Shown here piece by piece: positions 20,214-31,409 of a stretch of 64,000 nt of DNA (position 1 is its first letter; each line of letters opens with the position of its first letter). The translations under genes were made by a program, and so were the position numbers. Where the stretch lies: contig NZ_FQZA01000002.1 of the NCBI RefSeq assembly GCF_900141995.1, forward strand, positions 131,501-195,500, read 5' to 3'. The notes below the pieces were generated by a model. It searched no databases, was not told the origin of the DNA, and was given only the letters and a program-made list of their open reading frames with translations. The stretch is from Palleronia salina. Its GTDB lineage: Bacteria; Pseudomonadota; Alphaproteobacteria; Rhodobacterales; Rhodobacteraceae.

Positions 20214-20217
20214 CAAC

Positions 20218-20238
20218 GCCCCGGACTCGGTCCGGGGC
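20218..20238. terminator. Bidirectional hairpin between mutS and grpE
   Basis: GCCCCGGAC (20218-20226) and GTCCGGGGC (20230-20238) form a perfect 9-bp stem with loop TCG, starting five bases after the mutS stop and 32 bases before the convergent grpE stop. No T-tract follows on either side, so termination may rely on the stem only. Confidence 0.55.
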
Positions 20239-20269
20239 GCTGCGAAATTCGGTACGGAGGCGGGTCGCC

Positions 20270-20953
20270 TCAGCCTTTCGGGGTCGAGCTCACACCGACC
20301 TTGGCGGCGCGCAGCAGCCGGTCGTGCAGCATGAACCCTTCGCCAGTCACCTGGATGATCTCCCCGGCCTTCGTGCCGGGCACCGGGGCTTCGAACATCG
20401 CCTCGTGCACGTTGGGATCGAACTTGTCGCCGACCTCGGGCGCGATCATCTTGATGCCGTGCTTCTGGAACACGCTCAGAAGCTCGCGCAGCGTCAGCTC
20501 AATCCCCTCGATCAGGGCCGCGTTCGCCTCGCGTTGCTCGTCCGAGATCGACCCGACCGCACGCTTGAGGTTGTCGAACACGGGCAGCATGTCGCGGCTC
20601 AGCTTCGAGCCGCCGTAATTCTCGGCCTCGCGCCGGTCACGTTCGGACCGCTTGCGGCTGTTCTCGGCATCTGCGAGGGCGCGGACGAACTTGTCCTTGT
20701 ACTCGTCCCGTTCGGCGCGCAGCTGCTCGAGCTCTGCGCTGTCGACGGTCACGTGGCTTTCCACCGTCGCGTCATCGCCTTCGGGGCCATCGACATCGTC
20801 CAGCGGGCTGGTGCCGGGATTGTCGAGATCGAAGACGTCATCCTCCTGCGACTTCACGCGCGGCTTGCGCTTGACCTTGTCGGCCTCGGAGGTGTCGCCC
20901 TTCAGCATCTCTTCGATCGCGGCTTCGATGTCGCTTTCGTTTTCTTTCGCCAT
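20270..20953 (-). CDS. grpE: Nucleotide exchange factor GrpE
   Basis: A 227-residue co-chaperone that releases ADP from DnaK. After an acidic N-terminal tail (DDVFDLDNPGTSPLDDVDGP), a long coiled coil begins near residue 70 (ELEQLRAERDEYKDKFVRAL) with AENSRKRSERDRREAENYG. It ends in the beta-wing domain with KFDPNVHEAMFEAPVPGTKAG and QVTGEGFMLHDRLLRAAKVGV, the conserved GrpE signature. It lies 11 bases after hrcA on the same strand, so the pair forms an operon controlled by heat shock in many bacteria. dnaK is not in the window. Confidence 0.95.
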   Translation of the reverse strand: MAKENESDIEAAIEEMLKGDTSEADKVKRKPRVKSQEDDVFDLDNPGTSPLDDVDGPEGDDATVESHVTVDSAELEQLRAERDEYKDKFVRALADAENSRKRSERDRREAENYGGSKLSRDMLPVFDNLKRAVGSISDEQREANAALIEGIELTLRELLSVFQKHGIKMIAPEVGDKFDPNVHEAMFEAPVPGTKAGEIIQVTGEGFMLHDRLLRAAKVGVSSTPKG

Positions 20954-20964
20954 GTTTCACCCGG

Positions 20965-22053
20965 TTATCGTTGGCCCGACAGCAATTTGCCGACCAGTTG
21001 CGCTGTATAGTCCACGATGGGCACGATCCGTCCGTAGTTCAGCCGCGTGGGGCCGATCACGCCAACCGCGCCAATGATCTTTCGGTCAGCGTTCATATAT
21101 GGAGAGACCACCAAAGAGGAACCCGAAAGTGAGAAGAGTTTGTTCTCGGAACCGATGAAAATTCGAACACCTTCGCCCTCGTCCGTCAGCTCCAGGAACT
21201 CGGCGATGTCGCGCTTGCGTTCCAGATCGTCGAACAGGTTGCGGATGCGGTCGAGGTCCTCGGCGGCGGTGCCTTCGTCCAGCAGGTGCGACCGGCCGCG
21301 CACGATCAGGCGTTCGTTCGGCTCGCCCGCGTCGTCCCAGATCGCGAGACCCGACTCCACCAGCGTCTGCGCCAGGGCGTCCAGCTCCTGCCGGTGATTC
21401 GCGATCTGCTTGGCCATACCGCTGCGCAACTCGGTCAGGGTGCGGCCCGCCGCGATCGCGTTCAGGAAGTTCGCGGCCTCGCGCATCGACGACGGGGTCT
21501 GGCCGGGTGGCGGCGCGAAGACGCGGTTCTCGACATGGCCATCCTCGAACACCAGAACGACCAGCGCGCGGTCAGGCCCGAGCGACACGAACTCGATATG
21601 CTTGATCGGCGCCTCGTGCTTCGGCGCCAGAACAAGGCTCGCCCCGCGGGTGGCGCCCGACAGGGCCGATCCGACGCGGTCCAGCAAGGTCGACACGTCG
21701 CGTTCGTTGCTGGTGAGACTGGTTTCGATCTGGCGGCGGTCGCTATCGTCGAGATCCCCGACCTCGAGCAGCCCGTCCACGAACATCCGCAGGCCCAGGT
21801 TCGTGGGCATCCTTCCGGCCGAGACATGCGGCGCGTTCAGCAGGCCCATGTACTCAAGATCCTGCATGACATTGCGAATGGTGGCGGCGCTGACCTTCTC
21901 GGTCATGTCGCGGGTCAGGCTGCGAGATCCCACCGGGCTGCCCGTTTCCAGGTAGCCCTCGACAACGCGGCGAAAGACTTCGCGCGTGCGGTCGTTCATC
22001 TGCGCCATCATGTCGTGGCGTTCACTGGCGGATTTCTGGTCGCTCATTTGCAT
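20965..22053 (-). CDS. hrcA: Heat-inducible transcription repressor HrcA
   Basis: A ~362-residue repressor that binds CIRCE elements of heat-shock operons. The N-terminal winged helix has [20 protein letters not shown] and [18 protein letters not shown], matching the HrcA DNA-binding domain. The GAF-like middle and the end [20 protein letters not shown] are family features. The start is uncertain: ATG 22053 (MQMSDQK) and ATG 22047 (MSDQK) are both possible, and neither has a strong ribosome site. No CIRCE inverted repeat is visible in the 71 bases before the divergent rph gene, so its targets probably lie elsewhere (groESL). Confidence 0.93.
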   Translation of the reverse strand: MQMSDQKSASERHDMMAQMNDRTREVFRRVVEGYLETGSPVGSRSLTRDMTEKVSAATIRNVMQDLEYMGLLNAPHVSAGRMPTNLGLRMFVDGLLEVGDLDDSDRRQIETSLTSNERDVSTLLDRVGSALSGATRGASLVLAPKHEAPIKHIEFVSLGPDRALVVLVFEDGHVENRVFAPPPGQTPSSMREAANFLNAIAAGRTLTELRSGMAKQIANHRQELDALAQTLVESGLAIWDDAGEPNERLIVRGRSHLLDEGTAAEDLDRIRNLFDDLERKRDIAEFLELTDEGEGVRIFIGSENKLFSLSGSSLVVSPYMNADRKIIGAVGVIGPTRLNYGRIVPIVDYTAQLVGKLLSGQR

Positions 22054-22124
22054 CGGTGGTAACAGTCTTGCACCGGGATCGCACCGGTGCCAATCACGCG
22101 GAGCACGCAAAAACAGGAGCTTTC

Positions 22125-22835
22125 ATGCGCCCTTCCGGTCGAAACCTAGACACGATGCGCCCGATTTCAATCGAGACGGACGTCACCCGCCATGCCGAGG
22201 GCTCCTGCCTGATAAAATGCGGCGACACCCATGTCCTGTGCACGGCGTCGCTGGAGGAACGCGTGCCGCCCTTCCTGCGCAACACGGGCCAGGGCTGGGT
22301 CACGGCGGAATACGGGATGCTGCCCCGCGCCACCCACACCCGCATGAACCGTGAGGCCAAGCGCGGGCAGTCCGGCCGCACGCAGGAAATCCAGCGCCTG
22401 ATCGGGCGGTCCCTGCGCGCCTGTGTCGACCGCAACGCCCTGGGCGAACGGCAGATCACCGTGGATTGCGACGTCATCCAGGCCGATGGCGGCACCCGTT
22501 GCGCCTCGATCACCGGCGGATGGGTCGCGCTGCGGCTGGCCGTGAACAAGCTGATGAAGGCCGGTGACATCGTGACCGATCCGCTGACCGATCACGTCGC
22601 TGCCGTCAGCTGCGGCGTCTACGCCGGGCAGAACGTGCTCGACCTCGACTACCCCGAGGACAGCGAAGCGGGGGTCGACGGCAACTTCATCCTGACCGGC
22701 GCCAAGCGCCTGATCGAGGTACAGATGAGCGCCGAGGGCGCGACCTTCACCCGCGAGCAGATGAACGGGCTTCTGGATCTCGCCGAAAAAGGCGTGGACG
22801 AGCTGGTCGCCGCCCAGAAGAACGCGGTGGCCTGA
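22125..22835 (+). CDS. rph: Ribonuclease PH
   Basis: A 236-residue phosphorolytic 3' exonuclease that trims tRNA precursors. Family motifs are [19 protein letters not shown] at the start, the phosphate-site [13 protein letters not shown]-like block ([20 protein letters not shown]), [16 protein letters not shown] and [21 protein letters not shown] 22125 has AGGAG six bases upstream. It heads the rph-rdgB-hemW operon (TGATG overlap with rdgB), and is divergent from hrcA. Confidence 0.95.
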   Translation: MRPSGRNLDTMRPISIETDVTRHAEGSCLIKCGDTHVLCTASLEERVPPFLRNTGQGWVTAEYGMLPRATHTRMNREAKRGQSGRTQEIQRLIGRSLRACVDRNALGERQITVDCDVIQADGGTRCASITGGWVALRLAVNKLMKAGDIVTDPLTDHVAAVSCGVYAGQNVLDLDYPEDSEAGVDGNFILTGAKRLIEVQMSAEGATFTREQMNGLLDLAEKGVDELVAAQKNAVA

Positions 22836-23443
22836 TGCGCCGTTTCACGGGCGACACGCTGGTGGTCGCGACCCACAATCGCGGCAAGCTGGAAGAAATC
22901 CGCGATCTTCTGGCGCCCTACGGCGTCTCGACCACCAGCAATGCCGACCACGACCTGCCCGAGCAGGTCGAGGACGGCACCACCTTTGTGGAAAACGCGC
23001 GGATCAAGGCCCACGCGGCGGCAAAGGCCACCGGCCTTCCGGCGCTGTCGGATGACAGCGGGCTCGAGATTGTCGCGCTGGACAACGCCCCCGGCGTCTA
23101 TACTGCCGACTGGGCCGAAACGGGTCAGGGCCGCGATTTCGACATGGCCATGCGCAAGGCCCACGACGCGCTGATCGCGAAGGACGCACCCCAACCCTGG
23201 CGCGCGCAGTTCTGTTGCACGCTGGTCCTCGCCTGGCCCGACGGTCACGACGAGGTCTTCCCGGGCACCATGCCGGGTCAGATCGTCTGGCCCATGCGCG
23301 GTGAGCAGGGCCACGGCTACGACCCGATCTTTCAACCGGACGGATACGACCAGACCTTCGGCGAAATGGACCGGTGGGAGAAGAACAAGATCTCGCACCG
23401 CGCCGATGCGTTCCGCAAGCTGATCGCGGGTTGCTTTGACTGA
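22835..23443 (+). CDS. rdgB: XTP/dITP pyrophosphatase (RdgB/HAM1)
   Basis: A 202-residue house-cleaning enzyme that removes non-canonical purine triphosphates. The start VVATHNRGKLEEIRDLL, FVENARIKAHAAAKATGLPA, LSDDSGLEIVALDNAPGVY and GHGYDPIFQPDGYDQTFGEM are all diagnostic of the Ham1 family. The ATG overlaps the rph stop (TGATG), and its last 8 bases overlap the hemW start. Confidence 0.95.
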   Translation: MRRFTGDTLVVATHNRGKLEEIRDLLAPYGVSTTSNADHDLPEQVEDGTTFVENARIKAHAAAKATGLPALSDDSGLEIVALDNAPGVYTADWAETGQGRDFDMAMRKAHDALIAKDAPQPWRAQFCCTLVLAWPDGHDEVFPGTMPGQIVWPMRGEQGHGYDPIFQPDGYDQTFGEMDRWEKNKISHRADAFRKLIAGCFD

Positions 23444-24569
23444 ACCCGCTTTCGGCATCTACGTCCATTGGCCCTTCTGCCAGGCGAAATGCCCTTATTG
23501 CGATTTCAACAGCCACGTGGTCGCGCAGATCGACCACGATGCCTGGCGGCGCGCCTATCGTGCCGAACTTGCGCGCATCCGTGAGATGACCGGCCCGCGC
23601 AATGTCGCGTCGGTCTATTTCGGTGGTGGCACACCCAGCCTGATGGAGCCGCAGACGGTCGAGATGATCCTGGCCGATATCCAACGCCATTGGCAGATGA
23701 CCAATGACGTGGAAATCACGCTCGAGGCCAACCCGACCTCGGTCGAGGCGGACCGCTTCCGCGATTATCGGCTTGGCGGCGTTAACCGCGTCTCCATGGG
23801 CATCCAGGCGCTGAACGATCCCGACCTGCAGCGGCTCGGGCGACTGCATTCGGTGGCCGAGGCGCGGGCCGCCTTCGACATTGCCCGCACCACGTTCGAC
23901 CGCGTCAGTTTCGACCTGATCTACGCGCGCCAGGACCAATCCCTGCCCGCATGGGAGGCCGAGCTGCGCGAGGCATTGACCATGGCGGCTGATCACCTGT
24001 CGCTCTACCAGCTGACCATCGAGCCCGGCACAGCCTTCGGCGATCGCTTCTCCCGCGGCGGGCTGCGCGGGCTGCCGGACGAGGATCTCGGCGCGGATAT
24101 GTTCGAGCTGACCCAAGCGCTGACGGCAGAGGCCGGGCTGCCCGCCTACGAGATTTCCAACCACGCCCGCCCCGGTGACGAGTCTCGCCACAACATGGTC
24201 TACTGGACCGGCGGTGATTATGCCGGGGTCGGTCCCGGCGCGCACGGTCGCCTGACCCTCGCGTCGGGGCGGGTGGCCACGGAAACGGAAACCGCGCCGC
24301 TCCACTGGTTGCGCGGCGCACTTGACGGCAATGCACCCGAGACCGTCTCGCTGCTCTCCCCCGAGGATCAGCTGGGTGAACGGCTGATGATGGGGCTTCG
24401 GCTGCGCGATGGGATCGTCGTGGACGACCTGCCCACGAACTATGATTTAACAAGTAAAATCAATGGTTTGATAGATGGCGGCCTGCTGGAGACTTCCGCC
24501 GCCCGGGTTAGGACGACCGAGCGCGGCCGCCCTCTTCTGAATGCGATCCTTCGCGAGCTGCTGGCCTAG
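23436..24569 (+). CDS. hemW: Radical SAM heme chaperone HemW
   Basis: A 377-residue coproporphyrinogen-dehydrogenase-like radical SAM protein, now known as the heme chaperone HemW. The cluster motif WPFCQAKCPYCDFNSH (Cys-x3-Cys-x2-Cys, residues ~12-27) is present, with YFGGGTPSLMEP and the MGIQALNDPDLQRLGRLH SAM region. The start is a TTG at 23436, inside the end of rdgB, giving an N-terminus MTEPAFGIYVHWPF that aligns with the family; no ATG is available before the cluster. Codons 330-345 are unusually AT-rich for this window. The stop overlaps the convergent parB stop by four bases. Confidence 0.92.
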   Translation: MTEPAFGIYVHWPFCQAKCPYCDFNSHVVAQIDHDAWRRAYRAELARIREMTGPRNVASVYFGGGTPSLMEPQTVEMILADIQRHWQMTNDVEITLEANPTSVEADRFRDYRLGGVNRVSMGIQALNDPDLQRLGRLHSVAEARAAFDIARTTFDRVSFDLIYARQDQSLPAWEAELREALTMAADHLSLYQLTIEPGTAFGDRFSRGGLRGLPDEDLGADMFELTQALTAEAGLPAYEISNHARPGDESRHNMVYWTGGDYAGVGPGAHGRLTLASGRVATETETAPLHWLRGALDGNAPETVSLLSPEDQLGERLMMGLRLRDGIVVDDLPTNYDLTSKINGLIDGGLLETSAARVRTTERGRPLLNAILRELLA

Positions 24570-25453
24570 TCACCGCCGCCCGACAGCATCCGGCAAAGGT
24601 CGTCCAGCTGGTCCAGCGACTGGTAGCTGATGGTCAGCTTCCCATTCTCGCCATCCGAACTGTGATCGACGGACACCTTCATCCCGAGGTTCGCGGAGAG
24701 ATCCTGCTCCAGCGCCCGCGTATCGGCGTCTTTCTCTTTCGGAGCCGCCGAGCGGGTGGATTTGGCGGGCTTGGGGCCCTTCGCCAACGCCTCGGCCTCG
24801 CGCACCGAAAGACCCTTTTTCACGATCTGCTGGGCAAGCGCCTCGGGGTTCTCGGCGGTAATCAGCGCCCGCGCGTGCCCGGCGGTCAATTGGCCGGAGG
24901 CCAGGTAGGATTGCACCCCTTCGGGCAGGTTCAGAAGCCGCAGGGTGTTGGCGATGTGCGACCGGCTTTTGCCCAAGGCCTCCGCCATTTGCTCCTGCGT
25001 GCGGCCGAAACGGTCCATCAGCTGCCGATAGCCCGCCGCCTCATCCACCGCGTTCAGATCGGCGCGCTGGATGTTCTCGATGATGGCGACTTCCAGGACC
25101 TCGGTATCGTCGAACTGCCGGATGATCGCGGGCACTTCGTGCAGCTGCGCCATTTGCGCTGCGCGCCAGCGACGTTCGCCCGCGACGATCTCGTATTCCT
25201 CGGGCTTGCTCGGATGCGCTCGCAGGATCAGTGGTTGGATGACGCCCTTGGTCGAAATCGACGCAGCAAGCTCCTCAAGGCTTTCGGCGACAAAGGTCCG
25301 ACGCGGCTGATCCGGGTTCGGATGGATCCGCTCGATTGCGATCTGCACCTCGGCGCGGCGCGGGTTTTCGCCCTGCTGCGGCGTGTCCCCGACATCCGCC
25401 ATAAGGGCTGACAATCCACGACCCAGCCCGCGACGTTCCTGCTTGCGTTCCAT
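24566..25453 (-). CDS. parB: Chromosome-partitioning protein ParB
   Basis: A 295-residue CTP-dependent DNA clamp that loads at parS. The N-terminus MERKQERRGLGRGLSALMAD starts with the ParA-interaction tail. The CTP-binding domain has GERRWRAAQ (near residue 91) and IENIQRADLNAVDEAAGYRQ. The helix-turn-helix is GKSRSHIANTLRLLNLPEGV (residues ~160-180), and a linker plus dimerisation domain ends the protein (KLTISYQSLDQLDDLCRML). parA lies 21 bases upstream, and two parS sites lie 1.4-3.3 kb upstream in rsmG and mnmG. Confidence 0.96.
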   Translation of the reverse strand: MERKQERRGLGRGLSALMADVGDTPQQGENPRRAEVQIAIERIHPNPDQPRRTFVAESLEELAASISTKGVIQPLILRAHPSKPEEYEIVAGERRWRAAQMAQLHEVPAIIRQFDDTEVLEVAIIENIQRADLNAVDEAAGYRQLMDRFGRTQEQMAEALGKSRSHIANTLRLLNLPEGVQSYLASGQLTAGHARALITAENPEALAQQIVKKGLSVREAEALAKGPKPAKSTRSAAPKEKDADTRALEQDLSANLGMKVSVDHSSDGENGKLTISYQSLDQLDDLCRMLSGGGD

Positions 25454-25474
25454 ACCCTGCCCTTTCGTTATTCT

Positions 25475-26266
25475 TTAGACCACGCGGCTGGTCAGCTCAT
25501 GCGCCAGTTCGCGATACGCAAGGCTGCCCTTCGACGTCGGGTCGTAGTCCAGAACCGGCTGCGCGTAGGATGGTGCCTCGCTGACGCGAACATTGCGCGG
25601 CACGATCGTCTTGAACACCAGTTCGCCCAACGTGTCCTTGGCGTCGGCCAGAACCTGCTGCGCCAAACGGTTGCGGCCATCGAACATGGTCAGGACGACG
25701 CCCTCCATCCGCAGATCCGCGTTTGCGGACTGTCGCACCTCGCGCATGGTCAGCATCAGTTGCGACAAGCCCTCGAGCGCGAAGAACTCGCTCTGCAACG
25801 GGACCAACACGGAATGCGCTGCGACCATCGCGTTCACGGTCAAGAGCGACAGCGACGGCGGGCAGTCGATCAGGATGAAGTCCAGATCCAGGCTTTCGAC
25901 GTCTTTCGCATTCAACGCATCTTTCAAAAGGAAAGATCGCTTGCGATTGGAGTACATCTCGATATCCGCCGAGCTCAGATCAGGCGTGGCCGGAACGATC
26001 CGCAGGTTTTGGTACGCCGTAGGGGCCAGCACTTCGGACAGCCCACGACCTTCAAGCAGCAACTCGTAGGTGGTGAGCTGGCGATCCTCTGGTTCGATCC
26101 CCAGTCCGGTCGAGGCATTTCCCTGCGGGTCCAGGTCGATCAGGGCCACGCCGTAGCCGTCCTCGGCCAAGGCAGCGCCGAGATTGATCGCCGTGGTGGT
26201 TTTACCCACCCCGCCCTTCTGGTTTACGATTGCGATGATCTTGGGCGACCGGCGGCGGTCAGACAT
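25475..26266 (-). CDS. parA: Chromosome-partitioning ATPase ParA (Soj)
   Basis: A 263-residue deviant-Walker ATPase that drives origin segregation with ParB. The motif IAIVNQKGGVGKTTTAINLG (residues ~11-30) carries the ParA signature lysine, LIDLDPQGNASTGLG is the Walker A' region, and FILIDCPPSLSLLTVNAM follows. It lacks an N-terminal helix-turn-helix, so it is chromosomal type Ib rather than plasmid type Ia. Its ATG overlaps rsmG by 8 bases and it is followed by parB. Confidence 0.96.
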   Translation of the reverse strand: MSDRRRSPKIIAIVNQKGGVGKTTTAINLGAALAEDGYGVALIDLDPQGNASTGLGIEPEDRQLTTYELLLEGRGLSEVLAPTAYQNLRIVPATPDLSSADIEMYSNRKRSFLLKDALNAKDVESLDLDFILIDCPPSLSLLTVNAMVAAHSVLVPLQSEFFALEGLSQLMLTMREVRQSANADLRMEGVVLTMFDGRNRLAQQVLADAKDTLGELVFKTIVPRNVRVSEAPSYAQPVLDYDPTSKGSLAYRELAHELTSRVV

Positions 26267-26855
26267 CTTGGATATCCTTGATTTTCAGAACAACCGAACC
26301 CGCGGAAATCTTGCTGGGCAAGATCTCGACATCGAAGCGGAAGTCCATCCTAGCCCGATCGATTTCGTCTTGGAAGCTGTTCCCCTTCGGAAACAGGCAA
26401 AGGCTGTCCGGTTTGCCGTGGTGGCGGGCAAAGCCCAGAAGCGTGTGCAAAGGCGCGAGCGCCCGGGCGCTGACGACATCGGCAGCCTGCTGTGGCGCCG
26501 CTTCAATGCGCTCCGCGAGCACCTTGAGTTTTAGCTCTTGTCGCGTTGCCATATGGCGCAGGAACGTCGCTTTCCGCTGATCGGACTCGACCGCGACGAA
26601 CTGCGTCCTTTCGTGCTTCCGCAGGATCGCAGCGACGATGACCGGAAGGCCGCCACCGCTCCCGAGATCGACCCACTTGGCAATATCGACCGGAGCGGCA
26701 TTTACCACCTGGATGGAATCAGCGATATGGCGTTCAGCGATATCTGCCGTGGTGGACCGACCGATGAGGTTTATTTTCGCGGTCCAACGAAGCAACTCTT
26801 CCGCGAAATCTTCCAAGCTGTCGGATGTTTCACGTGAAACATTCCGATACGTCAT
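26259..26855 (-). CDS. rsmG: 16S rRNA (guanine-N7) methyltransferase RsmG
   Basis: A 198-residue methyltransferase for G527 of 16S rRNA. SAM motif [16 protein letters not shown] lies near residue 63; [20 protein letters not shown]-type N-terminus (NLIG, HIADS) and [16 protein letters not shown] fit the family. The codons for residues ~4-10 (NVSRETS) are made of a perfect parS site, so protein and centromere share this sequence. ATG at 26853-26855 overlaps the mnmG stop as ATGA. The gene is lower in GC than most of the window. Confidence 0.94.
   Translation of the reverse strand: MTYRNVSRETSDSLEDFAEELLRWTAKINLIGRSTTADIAERHIADSIQVVNAAPVDIAKWVDLGSGGGLPVIVAAILRKHERTQFVAVESDQRKATFLRHMATRQELKLKVLAERIEAAPQQAADVVSARALAPLHTLLGFARHHGKPDSLCLFPKGNSFQDEIDRARMDFRFDVEILPSKISAGSVVLKIKDIQDV
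26826..26841. promoter_or_regulatory. parS site inside rsmG
   Basis: The perfect 16-bp palindrome TGTTTCACGTGAAACA, the canonical ParB loading site, lies in the first codons of rsmG. It is one of two exact copies in the window. Confidence 0.95.
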
Positions 26856-28732
26856 CCGTGGGTTCCGGTCTTCGCCTTCACCCGCAGCGCCAAGAGAATC
26901 GCATTCAGACCCGCCGGCGTCATACCCTCGATCTTGCTAGCATGGGCGATTGTCGTCGGGCGCGCACGGTTCAGCTTATCTTTCAACTCGGATGACAGCC
27001 CGTGAACGCCACCGAAATCGAAGCCACCGGGAATCTGCGTAGCTTCGTCACGACGGATCGCCTCGGCCTCGCGGGTCTGGCGATCCAGGTAATTCGCGTA
27101 AACGGCCTCTTTGGAAATCTGCTCCAGATCTGCAGTGGAGAACGACGAGGCCCTCGGAACCAATTGCTTGACGTGCTCGATCCCCACGGAAGGAATGCTG
27201 AGAAGCTCGAGCGCCGTTCTGCGCGCGCCGTCGGAGGACAGGGCAACTCCCACGGCATTGACCTCCTTGGGTGTAAAAGCCTCCGAGGACAAAACGTCCC
27301 GCAATTGCGCCAAGCGGTCCATCTTGGTTTCAAAAGCCTGGCGTCGGTCTTCCGACACGAGACCCCGCGCGATCGCCAGAGGGGTCAAGCGCTGGTCGGC
27401 GTTGTCCGCGCGGAGTTGAAGGCGGAACTCGGCACGCGAGGTGAACATGCGATAAGGCTCGGACACCCCGCGGGTCACGAGATCGTCGATCATCACACCG
27501 ATATACGCCTCGGTCCGCGAGAATTTGACCGGTGCATCGCCGCTGACTGCGGCCACGGCATTGAGTCCAGCAACCAGGCCTTGCGCCGCGGCCTCCTCGT
27601 ACCCGGTGGTTCCGTTGATCTGGCCCGCCAGGAACAAACCCCCGAGGGCGCCGAGCTGCAAACCGTGGTCCAAGGCCTGCGGATCAACGTAGTCGTATTC
27701 GATCGCATAGCCCGGTTGCAGGATCTTCGCCTGCTCGAGTCCCCGGATCGATGCGACGTACGCCTCCTGGATATCGACAGGCAGCGACGTCGAAATTCCA
27801 TTCGGATAGACGTTTGAATCGTCCAGACCTTCCGGTTCGAGGAAGATCTGGTGCGAATCCTTGTCGGCAAAGCGTCCGATCTTGTCCTCGATAGACGGGC
27901 AATAGCGCGGGCCCACACCACTGATATTCCCGCTATACATGGCGGAACGCGACAGGTTGGCGCGAATGATGTCGTGGGTTTCGGTGTTGGTGTGGGTGAT
28001 CCCGCAACTGACCTGCCGCGCCGCCGGGCGATCGGACATGAAAGACAACATCACCGGGTCCTCGTCGCCCGGCTGGCTTTCCAGACTGTCCCAATCGATG
28101 GTTCGGCCGTCCAGACGCGGTGGCGTGCCCGTTTTCAACCGACCCATGGGGAGATCCATGGCATACAGTTGTTCCGCGAGACGCAGTGCGGCGTTCTCAC
28201 CCTGGCGTCCGCCGCTCCGCTGTTCTTCACCAATGTGAAGGACACCGTTCAGGAAGGTTCCGGTCGTCAGGACGACGGCATCCGCAACCAGGGTGCTTTC
28301 ATCCTCCAGGACAACGCCGGTGACGCGATTATCCTTCAGGACAAGATCGACGACCTGCCCTTCCACCACGCGGATATTCTCGTGCCTAGCGATGGAGCTT
28401 TGAACGGCGTGACGATAGCGGGCGCGGTCCATCTGTGCGCGAGGGCCCTGAACGGCAGGTCCCTTGCGACGATTGAGCAGTCGGTACTGGATCCCTGCAT
28501 GGTCCGCGGCGACACCCATGATCCCGCCGAGCGCGTCGACTTCCCGCACGAGGTGACCTTTGCCCAGACCCCCGATCGCGGGGTTGCAGGACATCGCCCC
28601 GATCGCGTCGACCTTCAAGGTCACGAGCTTGACCTCGGCACCGGCGCGCGCAGCTGCGCTGGCAGCTTCGACGCCGGCATGGCCACCGCCAACGACGACG
28701 ATGGACGGCTTGCGATGTTTCACGTGAAACAT
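26852..28732 (-). CDS. mnmG: tRNA uridine-5-carboxymethylaminomethyl enzyme MnmG (GidA)
   Basis: A 626-residue FAD enzyme that with MnmE modifies the wobble uridine of several tRNAs. The FAD loop [18 protein letters not shown] (residues ~12-29), [31 protein letters not shown] and [16 protein letters not shown] are diagnostic. ATG 28730-28732 was chosen: GGGAA lies nine bases upstream and the start [10 protein letters not shown] is the one seen in alphaproteobacterial MnmG. The FHVKH codons are the second parS site. The longer frame to 28768 would overlap mnmE. The stop overlaps the rsmG start. Confidence 0.95.
   Translation of the reverse strand: MFHVKHRKPSIVVVGGGHAGVEAASAAARAGAEVKLVTLKVDAIGAMSCNPAIGGLGKGHLVREVDALGGIMGVAADHAGIQYRLLNRRKGPAVQGPRAQMDRARYRHAVQSSIARHENIRVVEGQVVDLVLKDNRVTGVVLEDESTLVADAVVLTTGTFLNGVLHIGEEQRSGGRQGENAALRLAEQLYAMDLPMGRLKTGTPPRLDGRTIDWDSLESQPGDEDPVMLSFMSDRPAARQVSCGITHTNTETHDIIRANLSRSAMYSGNISGVGPRYCPSIEDKIGRFADKDSHQIFLEPEGLDDSNVYPNGISTSLPVDIQEAYVASIRGLEQAKILQPGYAIEYDYVDPQALDHGLQLGALGGLFLAGQINGTTGYEEAAAQGLVAGLNAVAAVSGDAPVKFSRTEAYIGVMIDDLVTRGVSEPYRMFTSRAEFRLQLRADNADQRLTPLAIARGLVSEDRRQAFETKMDRLAQLRDVLSSEAFTPKEVNAVGVALSSDGARRTALELLSIPSVGIEHVKQLVPRASSFSTADLEQISKEAVYANYLDRQTREAEAIRRDEATQIPGGFDFGGVHGLSSELKDKLNRARPTTIAHASKIEGMTPAGLNAILLALRVKAKTGTHG
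28716..28731. promoter_or_regulatory. parS site inside mnmG
   Basis: A second exact TGTTTCACGTGAAACA, forming the start-adjacent codons of mnmG (MFHVKH). It lies 1.9 kb from the rsmG copy and about 3.2 kb from the proposed oriC. Confidence 0.95.
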
Positions 28733-28733
28733 T

Positions 28734-30008
28734 TTATTTCCCGATGCAGAAACGCGAAAAAATATCACCTAGTAGATCGTCCACATCGACGCGGCCGATC
28801 AACATTTCAAGGTTCACGATCGCCCGACGAAGATATTCGGCGGCCAGAACGCTGTCGCCGATCTCTGTAAGCGTCGCTCGCGATTCGGACAAGTCGGACA
28901 GCGCGCTTTGCATCGCCTGCGCGTGCCGCTCACGAATGGCGGTCGATGCCTTGGCAACGCGGCCGAGGAGGATTGTTGTCAGTCGATCGATCAGATCGCT
29001 GACCCCCTGTCCCGTGAGACCGGAAATATCGCCCTGCCCCTGATCCGCTTTACCAACGAGGACGATATCCTCGTCCTGGGCGAGCGCCGGTCTGTCCTCA
29101 CCATCCCCGACGAGGAACACGCGCAGATCAGCCTCGGCCGCGCGGTCGCGGGCACGCGCGATTCCAGCGGCCTCCAGCGGATCTTCTGTTTCCCGCAGGC
29201 CGGCCGTATCAAGGAACAGGACAGGCACGCCCTTGAGGTCCGCCCGCACCTCGATCACGTCGCGCGTCGTGCCAGCGATTTCCGAGGTCAGCGCGACGTC
29301 TCGCTTGGCAATCGCGTTGAGAAGCGTGGATTTCCCGGCATTCGGCGCGCCCAAGATGGCGATTTCGAACCCATCCCGGATGCGTTCTGATGCACCGAAG
29401 CCGTTCACCTCGTACTGCAAAGCCGCGGTCACGGTATCCATGTGAGTCAGGACGTCGGGCGTGACATCCACCGGCACATCTTCGTCAGCGAAATCGAGGG
29501 TCGCCTCGATCAAGGCCGCGGCTTCCACCAGGTGGCGCCGCCATTCCAGCACTTTTCGGGACAGGTCCCCGGACAGAACCTTCTGGGCTTGCTGGCGCTG
29601 GAACTCGGTCTCGGCCTCGACAAGGTCGGCGAGCCCTTCGACCTGCGTCAGGTCCAGGCGGTCGTTTTCCAGCGCGCGGCGCGTGAATTCGCCCGGCCCG
29701 GCGGGCCGAAGGCCGTCGATCCGCCCCAGCGCCGCGAGGATTGCCGCGACGACCGCGCGGCTTCCGTGACATTGAAGCTCGACGACCGTTTCGCCGGTAA
29801 AGCTGGCGCCCTCGTCGAACGCCAGGACCAGGGCGGTGTCCAAAACTTCGCCGTTAGAATCACGCAGTACGCGCAGGGCCGCCCGGTGCGAGGGGGGCAA
29901 CGATCCGCAAAGGGAGCTGCCCGCCTCGAACGCGCGGGGTCCCGACAGACGGACGACCGAGACGCCCGCTTTGCCCGGCGCCGTGGCCTCGGCAAAGATG
30001 GTGTCCAT
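28734..30008 (-). CDS. mnmE: tRNA modification GTPase MnmE (TrmE)
   Basis: A 424-residue GTPase partner of MnmG. The N-terminal formyl-folate domain has [20 protein letters not shown] and the [14 protein letters not shown] segment. The G domain, about residues 215-345, carries [18 protein letters not shown] (P-loop), the switch [12 protein letters not shown] and DTAGLRET. The C-terminal FCIGK holds the conserved catalytic Cys. ATG at 30006-30008 ([12 protein letters not shown]) is used; a TTG two codons upstream is possible. No good ribosome site is visible, and it starts 10 bases after the rho stop, so coupling is likely. Confidence 0.95.
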   Translation of the reverse strand: MDTIFAEATAPGKAGVSVVRLSGPRAFEAGSSLCGSLPPSHRAALRVLRDSNGEVLDTALVLAFDEGASFTGETVVELQCHGSRAVVAAILAALGRIDGLRPAGPGEFTRRALENDRLDLTQVEGLADLVEAETEFQRQQAQKVLSGDLSRKVLEWRRHLVEAAALIEATLDFADEDVPVDVTPDVLTHMDTVTAALQYEVNGFGASERIRDGFEIAILGAPNAGKSTLLNAIAKRDVALTSEIAGTTRDVIEVRADLKGVPVLFLDTAGLRETEDPLEAAGIARARDRAAEADLRVFLVGDGEDRPALAQDEDIVLVGKADQGQGDISGLTGQGVSDLIDRLTTILLGRVAKASTAIRERHAQAMQSALSDLSESRATLTEIGDSVLAAEYLRRAIVNLEMLIGRVDVDDLLGDIFSRFCIGK

Positions 30009-30018
30009 GGCCAACCAG

Positions 30019-31290
<1,272 letters not shown>

Positions 31291-31409
31291 GGGAAATCCT
31301 CGTGCCGCCGCGAACGGGCGGTCATCATGTCATTGGCATAGGGAACAGGCTGAACCGGACGGCCAGCAGCCATCGGTTACGCGCGCCGACCAGTTTTGTC
31401 AACGATGGC

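Noticed and set aside
22054-22124. CIRCE element upstream of hrcA
   Set aside because: No TTAGCACTC/GAGTGCTAA inverted repeat is present in the gap.
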